Notes: generated by a model from the letters alone, not told the origin. Numbered from the stretch's first letter, positions 1 to 5,862 are shown. The stretch: DNA of 6,229 nucleotides from Modestobacter sp. (GCA_025965775.1 JAOPWG010000481.1:1-6229), one strand, 5' to 3'. Made by a program: numbers and translations.

Positions 1-509
1 GCCGCCCGGTAGGCCGGCGCGCGGCCGGCCGGGCGGGTCGGACCGGCCGCCAGCAGCGGCAGGGCGCGGCGGGGCACCAACTCGGACAGGGCGATGACGC
101 TGGTCGAGCGGACCACGCAGCTCGACCGCCCGAGCCGGATGAGGATCTCCTGCAGCGCACCGTGCGAGTCCGCGGCGACCCGGCAGAGCACGTCCCCGGC
201 ACCGGTGGTCGCGTGCGCCTCCAGCACGCCGGGGATCGCCACGAGGTCGGCGGTCACCTCCGCCAGTGCTCCCTGGGCGATCTCCAGGGTGACGAACGCC
301 TGCACCGCGAACCCCGCGGCGCCCAGGTCGATCTCCGGGCCGTAACCGGCGATCACGCCGGACTCCTCCAGCCGCTGCAGGCGGGCCTGCGCCGTCGCCC
401 GGGCCACACCGACCCGCCGGGAGAGCTCGAGCACCCCCGAGCGCGGGCTGTCGGTCAGCGCGGTCAACAGCGCCAGGTCCAGGGCGTCGAGAGCGCCGTC
501 TCCGGTCAT
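1..509 (-). CDS. Lrp/AsnC-family transcriptional regulator, 3' end cut by window edge
   Basis: DNA-binding regulator of the Lrp/AsnC (feast/famine) family. The 169 visible codons have no stop, and since the family is usually 140-170 residues the gene must end close to the window edge. Residues about 8-57 form the AsnC-type winged HTH (LDLALLTAL near 10-18, then VLELSRRVGVARATAQARL at 26-44). The RAM effector/oligomerisation domain follows from about 67 to 145, with FVTLEI at 72-77 and the family's ligand-loop signature TGAGDVLCRV at 102-111. The ATG at 509-507 is preceded by GGGAG about 10 nt upstream on this strand. The gene is divergent from hpd across about 184 bp. Lrp/AsnC regulators controlling hpd are known in other bacteria (HpdR of Sinorhizobium, as I recall), so control of the hpd-hmgA operon by tyrosine or a related aromatic is a reasonable inference. 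The Ala/Pro/Arg-rich tail after residue 146 lies outside the conserved domains. Confidence 0.9.
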   Translation of the reverse strand, partial: MTGDGALDALDLALLTALTDSPRSGVLELSRRVGVARATAQARLQRLEESGVIAGYGPEIDLGAAGFAVQAFVTLEIAQGALAEVTADLVAIPGVLEAHATTGAGDVLCRVAADSHGALQEILIRLGRSSCVVRSTSVIALSELVPRRALPLLAAGPTRPAGRAPAYRA

Positions 510-693
510 CCCGCTGCACTCCCGTCCGCACCCCCCGACTGGGCAATGTGACCAGCAGAACGGGGGCTGTCGGGCACAGGATGACCGGATCGTTCAGTTC
601 ACGCCAGACATCTTGTCCACCTGGCGCTCCCGGATGTGTGCTGTTCCGGAACCGGGGTCCCCGGCACCGCCACCGGACGGGACGGAGTGGGCG
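510..693. promoter_or_regulatory. Divergent intergenic region between the AsnC regulator and hpd, with a candidate operator
   Basis: This gap must hold promoters for both divergent genes. At 602-626 the arms CGCCAG and CTGGCG form an exact inverted repeat with a 13-nt spacer. Inside it, at 607-617, is a second hyphenated palindrome GACA-TCT-TGTC, with a centre shifted by about 2 bp. The stretch beginning CAGACATCTTGTCC resembles the Lrp consensus only partially. These are the best operator candidates for the neighbouring Lrp/AsnC protein. I see no convincing -10/-35 pair on either strand; actinobacterial promoters often lack one. An in-frame TTG at 613 could extend hpd into this region but has no good ribosome binding site. 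Confidence 0.3.
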
Positions 694-1899
694 ATGAGCC
701 TGGAACAGACGCTGAACGACGACGAGAAGCTGGCCGAGCTGACCCTGGAGGAGCTCCAGCAGCTGGTCGGCCTGGTCGACTACGACGCCTCGCAGGATCC
801 CTTCCCGGTCAGCGGCTGGGACGCCCTGGTCTGGGTGGTCGGCAACGCCACCCAGACGGCGCACTTCTTCCAGTCCGCCTACGGGATGGACCTGGTCGCC
901 TACTCCGGCCCGGAGACCGGCAATCACGACCACCACGCCTTCGTGCTCACCAGCGGAGCCGCCCGCTTCGTCGTCACCGGCGCCTACGACCCGGGCAGCC
1001 CGCTGGCCGACCACCACCGCCGGCACGGCGACGGGATCGTGGACATCGCGCTGGCCGTGCCCGACGTGGACCGGTGCGCGCGGCATGCCGCGGCCACCGG
1101 GGCCACCGTGCTGGAAGCGCCGCACGACCTCACCGACCAGCACGGGACGGTCCGCCTCGCGGCCATCGCCACCTACGGCGAGACCCGGCACACGCTGGTG
1201 GACCGGTCCCGCTACCGCGGCCCGTACCTGCCCGGCTACGTCGCCCGGAGCTCGACCTTCGTCCGGCGTCCCGGTGCGCCTGCGCGGCTGTTCCAGGCCA
1301 TCGACCACGTCGTCGGCAACGTCGAGCTCGGCGCGATGGACACCTGGGTGGCCTTCTACAACCGGGTCATGGGGTTCACCAACATGGCCGAGTTCGTCGG
1401 GGCGGACATCGCCACCGACTACTCGGCGCTGATGAGCAAGGTGGTGTCCAGCGGCAACCACCGGGTGAAGTTCCCCCTCAACGAGCCGGCCGCCGGGAGG
1501 AAGAAGTCCCAGATCGACGAGTACCTGGAGTTCTACGGCGGGCCGGGTGCCCAGCACGTCGCGCTCGCCACGAACGACATCCTCGGCACGGTCGACGCCC
1601 TGCGGACCGAGGGCGTGATCTTCCTCGCCACGCCGGACTCCTACTACGAGGACCCCGCGCTCCGGGCCCGGATCGGCGACGTCCGCGTCCCCATCGGGGA
1701 GCTTCAGTCGCGCGGCATCCTGGTCGACCGGGACGAGGACGGCTACCTGCTGCAGGTCTTCACCAAGCCGCTCGGGGACCGGCCGACGGTGTTCTTCGAA
1801 CTGATCGAGCGGCACGGGTCGCTCGGGTTCGGCATCGGCAACTTCAAGGCGCTGTTCCAGGCCATCGAGCGCGAGCAGGAGCTCCGCGGCAATTTCTGA
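694..1899 (+). CDS. hpd: 4-hydroxyphenylpyruvate dioxygenase
   Basis: Fe(II) dioxygenase that converts 4-hydroxyphenylpyruvate to homogentisate with decarboxylation and side-chain migration, the second step of tyrosine degradation. The product is 401 aa, close to the family's usual 360-400. It has two vicinal-oxygen-chelate domains, about residues 25-165 and 200-365. The metal-binding facial triad is visible as His205 (IDHVVGNV), His288 (GAQHVAL) and Glu369 (FFELIER). The 83-residue His-His spacing is that of characterised actinobacterial enzymes. FPLNEPA and the C-terminal GIGNFKALFQAIEREQ are typical of HPPD. The related 4-hydroxymandelate synthase shares the fold, but the adjoining hmgA favours HPPD. 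ATG694 was chosen because GGAG at 684-687 sits 6 nt upstream and the protein then begins MSLEQTLNDDEKLAEL, as in relatives. First gene of the operon, divergent from the AsnC-type regulator. Confidence 0.96.
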   Translation: MSLEQTLNDDEKLAELTLEELQQLVGLVDYDASQDPFPVSGWDALVWVVGNATQTAHFFQSAYGMDLVAYSGPETGNHDHHAFVLTSGAARFVVTGAYDPGSPLADHHRRHGDGIVDIALAVPDVDRCARHAAATGATVLEAPHDLTDQHGTVRLAAIATYGETRHTLVDRSRYRGPYLPGYVARSSTFVRRPGAPARLFQAIDHVVGNVELGAMDTWVAFYNRVMGFTNMAEFVGADIATDYSALMSKVVSSGNHRVKFPLNEPAAGRKKSQIDEYLEFYGGPGAQHVALATNDILGTVDALRTEGVIFLATPDSYYEDPALRARIGDVRVPIGELQSRGILVDRDEDGYLLQVFTKPLGDRPTVFFELIERHGSLGFGIGNFKALFQAIEREQELRGNF

Positions 1900-1906
1900 A
1901 GAAGGA

Positions 1907-1957
1907 CCCCGCTGCACCCCACCACTCGCAAGCTCGCGGCGGGACCCTGCAGCGGGG
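1907..1957. promoter_or_regulatory. Inverted repeat in the hpd-hmgA intercistronic gap
   Basis: The arms CCCCGCTGCA (1907-1916) and TGCAGCGGGG (1948-1957) are exact 10-bp reverse complements with a 31-nt spacer. The repeat starts 8 nt after the hpd stop and ends 7 nt before the AGAGAGG ribosome binding site of hmgA. In mRNA it could form a stem that partially terminates transcription, stabilises the upstream message or tunes hmgA expression. There is no T-run after it, so strong termination is unlikely. Its existence is seen directly; its function is inferred. Confidence 0.45.
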
Positions 1958-1978
1958 CCGTACAGAGAGGTGGCAGCG

Positions 1979-3184
1979 ATGGCGTACTACCGGCAGGTGG
2001 GCGATGTCCCGCCGGTGCGGCACACGCAGCACCGCCGTCCGGACGGCGGGCTGTACACCGAGGAGCTGATGGGTGAGGAGGGGTTCTCCTCGGACTCCGC
2101 GCTGCTGTACCACCGCGGGGTGCCCTCGGCGCTGGTCGACGCCCGCCCCTGGCAGCTGCCCGACCAGACGACGACGGCGAACACCCCGCTGCTCCCCCGG
2201 CACCTGCGGCTGCACGACCTGTTCCCGGGTGAGGAGCACAAGGCGGTCGACCCGGTGACCGGCCGGCGCCTGGTGCTGGGCAACGCCGACGTCCGGATCT
2301 CCTACGCGGTGTCCTCGCTGACCTCGCCGTACTACCGCAACGCCACCGGCGACGAGTGCGTCTACGTCGAGCGCGGCTCGGCCACCGTGGAGACCGTCTT
2401 CGGTGCACTGGACGTCGGGACCGGTGACCTCGTGGTGATCCCGCGGGCCACCACCCACCGCTGGGTGCCCACCGGCGACGACCCGCTGCGGACGTACGCG
2501 ATCGAGGCCACCGCCCACATCGCGCCGCCGCACCGGTACCTGTCCCGGTACGGGCAGTTCCTGGAGTCCGCCCCGTACTGCGAACGCGACCTCCGGGCCC
2601 CGGCGGGGCCGCTGCTGGCCGAGGGCATCGACGTCGAGGTGCACGTCAAGCACCGCGGGGAAGGTCCGGGCGGGACGGCCGGCACGGTGCACGTGGTCCC
2701 CGGTCACCCCTTCGACGTGGTCGGCTGGGACGGCTGCCTCTATCCCTACGCGTTCAATGTCGCCGACTTCCAGCCGATCACCGGTCGCGTGCACCAGCCG
2801 CCGCCGGTGCACCAGGTGTTCGAGGGGCAGGGCTTCGTCATCTGCGCCTTCGTGCCACGCAAGGTCGACTACCACCCGCTCGCCGTCCCGGTTCCCTACT
2901 CGCACTCCAACGTCGACTCCGACGAGGTCATGTTCTACGTCGACGGCGACTACGCGGCCCGCAAGGGCTCGGGCATCGGGAAGGGGTCGATCACCCTGCA
3001 CCCCGGCGGGCACCCGCACGGCCCGCAGCCGGGCGCGGTGGAACGGTCGCTGGGCGCCGAATCCTTCGACGAGCTCGCCGTCATGGTCGACACCTTCCGC
3101 CCCCTCGGCCTCGGCGAGGCCGGGCGGGCCACCGACGACGGCCGCTACGCCTGGTCCTGGTCCGGCCGGGGGCCCGCCGGGTGA
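1979..3184 (+). CDS. hmgA: Homogentisate 1,2-dioxygenase
   Basis: Non-haem iron ring-cleaving dioxygenase that opens homogentisate to 4-maleylacetoacetate, the step after HPPD. The product is 401 aa, of the usual length for the actinobacterial form. It has the two-part cupin fold, with the catalytic cupin in the C-terminal half. The iron ligands are recognisable by alignment with the human enzyme (His335, Glu341, His371): His309 and Glu316 in PYSHSNVDSDEVMFY, and His347 in LHPGGHPHGP. The C-terminal ELAVMVDTFRPLGLG is a family signature. Start: AGAGAGG at 1964-1970 is 8 nt before ATG1979. The GTG at 1970 overlaps that site and is unlikely to be used. It is probably cotranscribed with hpd. Its stop overlaps the GTG of the following damaged frame as GTGA, the arrangement expected for translational coupling to a third pathway gene. 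Confidence 0.95.
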   Translation: MAYYRQVGDVPPVRHTQHRRPDGGLYTEELMGEEGFSSDSALLYHRGVPSALVDARPWQLPDQTTTANTPLLPRHLRLHDLFPGEEHKAVDPVTGRRLVLGNADVRISYAVSSLTSPYYRNATGDECVYVERGSATVETVFGALDVGTGDLVVIPRATTHRWVPTGDDPLRTYAIEATAHIAPPHRYLSRYGQFLESAPYCERDLRAPAGPLLAEGIDVEVHVKHRGEGPGGTAGTVHVVPGHPFDVVGWDGCLYPYAFNVADFQPITGRVHQPPPVHQVFEGQGFVICAFVPRKVDYHPLAVPVPYSHSNVDSDEVMFYVDGDYAARKGSGIGKGSITLHPGGHPHGPQPGAVERSLGAESFDELAVMVDTFRPLGLGEAGRATDDGRYAWSWSGRGPAG

Positions 3185-3360
3185 CCACCAGCAGGCTCGA
3201 GCTGCCGGACGGCGACCGCGACGGGTTCGGCGGGATGCCGGCCGGGGCACGGGCCCATCGATCCCGGTCAGGTGTTCCGTGCCGGCGCGCCAGCTGCTTT
3301 GCCCAGCCGGTGCCGACACGCTCCCGGGAAGGTCTCGGATGGACCCGTTGCCCGATCTGA
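3181..3360 (+). pseudogene. Short frame after hmgA, possible fumarylacetoacetase N-terminal remnant
   Basis: A GTG start at 3181 overlaps the hmgA stop by 4 nt and opens a 59-codon frame ending in TGA at 3358-3360. Its first ~20 residues (VTTSRLELPDGDRDGFGGMP) resemble the start of actinobacterial fumarylacetoacetases, which often begin with a few polar residues, L-x-LP-x-GD/H and then GFG..LP.G. After that the resemblance stops, and the rest is an Arg/Ser/Cys-rich low-information frame. Fumarylacetoacetase is the enzyme expected next in the pathway and in this operon position. I infer a gene truncated by deletion soon after its start. The match is short and weak, so chance is possible. I see nothing recognisable on either strand between about 3245 and 3325. 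Confidence 0.35.
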
Positions 3361-3662
3361 CCGGCCGCGTCGCGCCGATCGCCGGAGGCGGGACGACGAC
3401 GCTCGACCGGGCCCCGATCGCCGGACGCCGGGCGCGGTTCCCCCACCGGGCGGCGCACCGGCCGGAGCTCCGGCAGGCGGCCGTGGCGGTCTGCGAGACC
3501 GTGTCCCAGGCGGCGCTGCGAGAGCTGGCCGAGGAGGTGGGCGCGGCGGACGAGGTGACCTCGATCCACTCCGTGCCCCTGGCCGACCTGGACGTCGAGC
3601 CGCGCCTCACCGCCATCCCGCAGTCGGACGCACCGGTGATCTCGCTGCCGCTGCTCGGCGGG
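3339..3662 (+). pseudogene. Nudix hydrolase with internal deletions
   Basis: ATG3339 follows GGGAAGG (3326-3332) with 6-nt spacing, so the original start seems preserved. Nudix proteins hydrolyse nucleoside diphosphates linked to another moiety. The recognisable pieces are an N-terminal arm ending RHPELRQAAVAVC-like at about residues 41-52, then E53-x7-R61-E62-L-A-E65-E66-V67-G68, which matches the second half of the Nudix box (E-x7-REUxEExGU). The Gly-x5 half of the box, and the ~35-40 residues expected between AVAVC and E53, are absent. After G68 another stretch is missing before DEVTSIHSVPLADLD and RLTAIPQSDAPVISLPLLGG, a C-terminal motif typical of CoA-pyrophosphatase-like Nudix proteins. 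The frame then runs without a stop into thiolase sequence at about 3660. The first 15 residues (LPDLTGRVAPIAGGG) also look like a short-chain dehydrogenase start, so a further fusion is possible. Not expected to be active. Confidence 0.7.
3375..3425 (+). repeat. Short direct repeat in the Nudix relic
   Basis: The 12-mer CCGATCGCCGGA occurs at 3375-3386 and again at 3414-3425, 39 nt (13 codons) apart, within a wider imperfect similarity. It encodes APIAG twice in the same frame. Repeats of this size are enough for slippage or small recombination events and may mark a rearrangement near the start of the broken Nudix gene. Confidence 0.5.
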
Positions 3663-3870
3663 TCCGCGGCCCTACTGGTGACCACCTCCGAGCGGGCCCG
3701 GGAACTGGGCCTCACCCCCATCGTGCGGGTGCACACCACGGTGGTGGCCGCCGACGACCCGGTCGTCATGCTCACCGCACCGGTCCCGGCCCCCGCAGGG
3801 TGCTCCAGCGCTCCGGCCTCGCGCTGGCCGACATCGGCGTGTTCGAGGTCGACGAGGCCTTCGCGCCCGA
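3660..3870 (+). pseudogene. Thiolase (acetyl-CoA acetyltransferase) internal fragment, frameshifted
   Basis: About 70 residues from the middle of a thiolase, the family that makes or cleaves beta-ketoacyl-CoA. SAALLVTTSERARELGLTPI corresponds to the region after the usual GNSS..(N/S)DGAAA segment. PVVMLTAPVPA then leads to the helix RRVLQRSGLALADIGVFEV and the conserved (N/H)EAFA motif, here DEAFA. The frame changes at the C-run 3790-3794: upstream coding is in phase with 3339, downstream in phase with 3794, which fits loss of one base. Both ends are missing: the N-terminal half with the nucleophilic Cys, and everything after EAFAP, including the C-terminal His and Cys. The left end joins the Nudix relic in frame and the right end joins TetR sequence in frame. 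It cannot be an active thiolase. Confidence 0.8.
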
Positions 3871-3981
3871 GGAGGAGTCGCTCGACGCGCTGAGCATGCC
3901 GCGACCGGCTGCCCAGCTCGACGTCGGCGTCACCAGCATCTACTGGTGCTTCAAGAGCAAGGAGGACCTGCTCGACGCGCT
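3868..3981 (+). repeat. Imperfect 24-nt direct repeat at the thiolase-TetR junction
   Basis: Positions 3868-3891 and 3958-3981 match at 20 of 24 bases, including an exact shared 12-mer GCTCGACGCGCT (3880-3891 and 3970-3981). The copies are 90 nt apart, exactly 30 codons, and encode PEEESLDAL-like and KEDLLDAL peptides. The left copy spans the point where thiolase sequence gives way to TetR sequence. It may simply reflect similar peptides within TetR, or may have helped the deletion that made the fusion. Confidence 0.5.
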
Positions 3982-4495
3982 CGCCGAGCAGGCGATGGTG
4001 CAGTTCTACGCCGAACTGCACGTGCCCGCCGGCCTGGCCTGGGAGGAACACCTCCGGGAGTTCTTCCGGGAGTTCCGCCGCGTCTTCCAGGCCAACAAGG
4101 TTCTCAACGACCTCATCATCACGCGGACCGGCAACGTCACCGAGAAGGCCTTCACCGCCGCCTTCGAGCGGGTCGAAGAGGTGCTCAGGGCGCTCGTGGA
4201 CGCCGGCTTCACCCGGGACGACGCCATGTACGGCTACAGCGCCCTGTCGGTGTACACCCGCGGCGCCCTGTTCATCGAGCGCGGGTACCAGGCCGCGGAG
4301 CAGCGCCCCACGGTGCGCCGCCCCACCTCCGACGGCCTCGCGCACATCCCGCTGATCTCCGACGTCGCCAGCCGGCACACCCTGGTGATGACCGACGAGG
4401 ACGACGTCGAGTTCGGCCTGGAGAACGCCATCCGCGGACTGCAGGTGCTCCTCGCCGAGCACCGCGCCGGCCAGCCGGAGCCCTCGGCGTCCTGA
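3871..4495 (+). pseudogene. TetR-family regulator lacking its N-terminus, fused to the thiolase fragment
   Basis: From about 3871 the frame encodes the latter part of a TetR/AcrR repressor. LDALSM, then AAQLDVGVTSIYW and CFKSKEDLLDAL are the end of helix 1 and the recognition HTH, followed by about 165 residues of helical ligand-binding domain ending in AIRGLQVLLAEHRAG. The first ~25 residues (most of helix 1) are replaced by thiolase sequence ending DEAFAP. The position usually Arg-Arg-Leu in SMRRLA reads Pro-Arg-Pro, which should break the HTH helix. The only in-frame ATG (3896) lies inside the HTH and has no good ribosome binding site; an in-frame GTG at 3839 lies in thiolase sequence. DNA binding is therefore doubtful, though the effector domain reads through to its stop intact. 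An automatic pipeline may annotate this as a gene. Confidence 0.75.
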
Positions 4496-4541
4496 GCCAG
4501 GCGCCCACACGCACCAGCACTGCGCAGGGTCCACCCCTCGC

Positions 4542-4593
4542 GCACGACGACGGCGCCGTCACCCCTCCCGGGGTGGCGGCGCCGTCGTCGTGC
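4542..4593. terminator. Bidirectional hairpin terminator between convergent relics
   Basis: Positions 4542-4565 pair with 4570-4593 to give a 24-bp stem with one G-T wobble (4559/4576) and a 4-nt loop TCCC. The stem contains the self-complementary block GACGGCGCCGTC. It lies 47 nt after the TetR stop and 6 nt beyond the amidohydrolase stop, exactly between two convergent reading frames, so it probably ends transcription from both sides. There is no T-run on either side, as is common for GC-rich actinobacterial hairpin terminators. It has stayed nearly perfect although the genes it served are broken. Confidence 0.8.
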
Positions 4594-4598
4594 TCAGC

Positions 4599-5349
4599 TC
4601 AGCAACGCGGGAAGTTGTAGAACGTCCGGGCGTTGTCCTCGACCATCCTGCGGGCCTCGTCGTCGGGGACGTGCAGCATCGTCTCCGCGAGGATCTTGCG
4701 GGTGTGCGGCCACTGGCTGTCCGAGTGCGGGTAGTCGCTGTCGACCATGATGGTGTCCACGCCGATGCGGTGCCGGGCCTCGAGAGCGGAGTCGTCGGAG
4801 ATGTAGCAGCCCCACAGGTGGTCCTTGAAGATCACCGACGGCGGGGTCTCCCGGTTGACGTCGTCGTACCAGCGGTGCCGCTCCCACACGTAGTCCAGGC
4901 GCTCGAGGATGTAGGGCATCCAGCCGATGCCGCCTTCGGACAGCGCCATCCGCACGCCGGGGAACTCGTGGAACACCGGCGAGAGCAGCAGCTGGGTCAT
5001 GGCGCTGTGCGAGTTGAGCGCGAACAGCGTGATCGCCACGGTGAAGTTGGTCGAGGCACCCTCCGGGGAGACCGTGGGCGCGCCGCCGGAGCCGAAGTGC
5101 AGGGACAGCGGGATGTTGCGCTCCTGGGCGACGGCCAGGATCGGGTCCCGGTGGTCGCTGTGCCAGGAGGGGAGTCCGATCCGGTCGGGCAGCTCGAGGA
5201 ACGTCCAGCTCTTTGATGCCCTTGTCCGCCGAGCGGTGCATCTCCTTCACCGAGGCCTCGACGTCCCAGTACGGGAGCATGCCCAGAGGGATCTGGCGGG
5301 CCGGGTTGTAGGCGCACCACTCGTCGAGGATGCAGTCGTTGTAGGCGCC
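4599..5349 (-). pseudogene. Metal-dependent amidohydrolase (TIM-barrel, amidohydrolase-2/ACMSD type), truncated and frameshifted
   Basis: Relic of a family-2 amidohydrolase, whose members act as hydrolases or non-oxidative decarboxylases in aromatic and other catabolic pathways. Reading from 5349 downward, the first piece is AYNDCILDEWCAYNPARQIP, then PLGMLPYWDVEASV and ADKGIK. At about 5210-5214 the phase changes. One extra A in the AAAG run (TTT at 5212-5214 on the plus strand) explains it, as removal gives GIKSWTFLELPDRIGLPSWH. The second piece is continuous to TGA at 4601-4599, with HSDHRDP, LHFGSGG, the SEGGIGWMPYILERLDYVW block, and DSDYPHSDSQWP containing the conserved barrel-end Asp. 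About 140 N-terminal residues, including the HxH metal site, are missing, judged from the family's usual ~400. A GTG at 5039 could start a 146-aa fragment but has no evident function. The truncated 5' end meets MFS sequence near 5345-5350. Confidence 0.82.
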
Positions 5350-5842
5350 GGACGCCGTGCTGTTCACCGCGCTGGCCCTGGCCGCCGTGCTGCTCACCGC
5401 ACCCGCGGGAGCGGTCGGTCCCCCGGCCGCCGCTGGGCCTGGACTGGACGGGCGCGACCCTGCTCGCCGGTGCCCTGATGAGCCTGCTGCTCGCGGTCAG
5501 CCAGGGCAGCCACTGGGGCTGGGGCTCGACGGTCGTCGTCGGCCCCGCGGCGCAGACGGGCAGCGCCGTGGCGCTGAACCAGGTGCTGCGCACGCTCGGC
5601 GGGTCCATCGGCAGCGCCGTGGTCGGCGCGCTCCTGGCCTCGGCCACCTGGCCGGCTCGCGGCTGCCCCAGGAGCACGGCTACACCCTGGCGTTCGCGGG
5701 TACGGCCGTGGGCTGCGCGCTGCTGGCCGCGGCGCTGGTGGCCGCTCCCCTGCTGCGGGACCGACGCCCCGCGGACCGACCGCCGCCGGAGTGGCCGGCT
5801 CCCCCACCCGGCACCGGGCCTGGGAGGGTGTGCCCACGATGA
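5350..5842 (+). pseudogene. MFS transporter (DHA2-like, 14-helix drug/proton antiporter) with deletions and frameshifts
   Basis: Three phase-shifted pieces of a membrane efflux transporter. Piece 1 (about 5350-5424) reads LFTALALAAVLLTAPAGAVG, a transmembrane segment. The run of five C at 5420-5424 has one base too many; without it the text continues RPPLGLDWTGATLLAGALMS, the typical DHA2 junction before helix 7. Piece 2 (5425-5648) continues LLLAVSQGSHWGWGSTVVVG and then jumps, in frame, near 5541-5549 to QTGSAVALNQVLRTLGGSIG, which belongs near the last helices, so an estimated 200-250 residues are missing. Loss of one C at 5648/5649 shifts to piece 3 (LAGSRLPQEHGYTLAFAG, then a final hydrophobic helix to about 5755), ending at TGA 5840-5842. 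The N-terminal helices are absent. It cannot make a functional transporter. Confidence 0.82.
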
Positions 5843-5862
5843 CCGAGGGGCAGGAGGACGGC

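Noticed and set aside
613..693. TTG at 613 as an extended hpd start
   Set aside because: It adds 27 unconserved residues, has no ribosome binding site, and overlaps the candidate operator. ATG694 has GGAG at 6 nt and gives a family-typical N-terminus.
636..2069. 477-codon plus-strand frame overlapping hpd
   Set aside because: Arg/Pro/Gly-rich out-of-phase translation of hpd with no motif. The hpd frame has full family motifs and metal ligands.
3339..4495. A novel chimeric Nudix-thiolase-TetR protein made by programmed frameshifting at the C5 run 3790-3794
   Set aside because: Each domain lacks catalytic or structural core parts, no stimulatory structure or slippery heptamer is evident, and neighbouring genes show the same kind of decay. 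Successive deletion is simpler.
1844..4534. Very long open frame on the minus strand (896 codons) antisense to hmgA and the relic block
   Set aside because: It is the low-complexity Gly/Val/Arg/His-rich mirror of GC-rich plus-strand coding. It has no recognisable domain and overlaps well-supported genes; long antisense frames are expected at this GC content.
4590..5478. Plus-strand frames antisense to the amidohydrolase (208 and 183 codons)
   Set aside because: Shadow frames without motifs. The minus strand carries clear amidohydrolase sequence across the same interval.
3181..5842. Mobile element or integration scar as the cause of the gene breakage
   Set aside because: I found no transposase or integrase sequence, no terminal inverted repeats, no target-site duplication and no tRNA in or beside the region.
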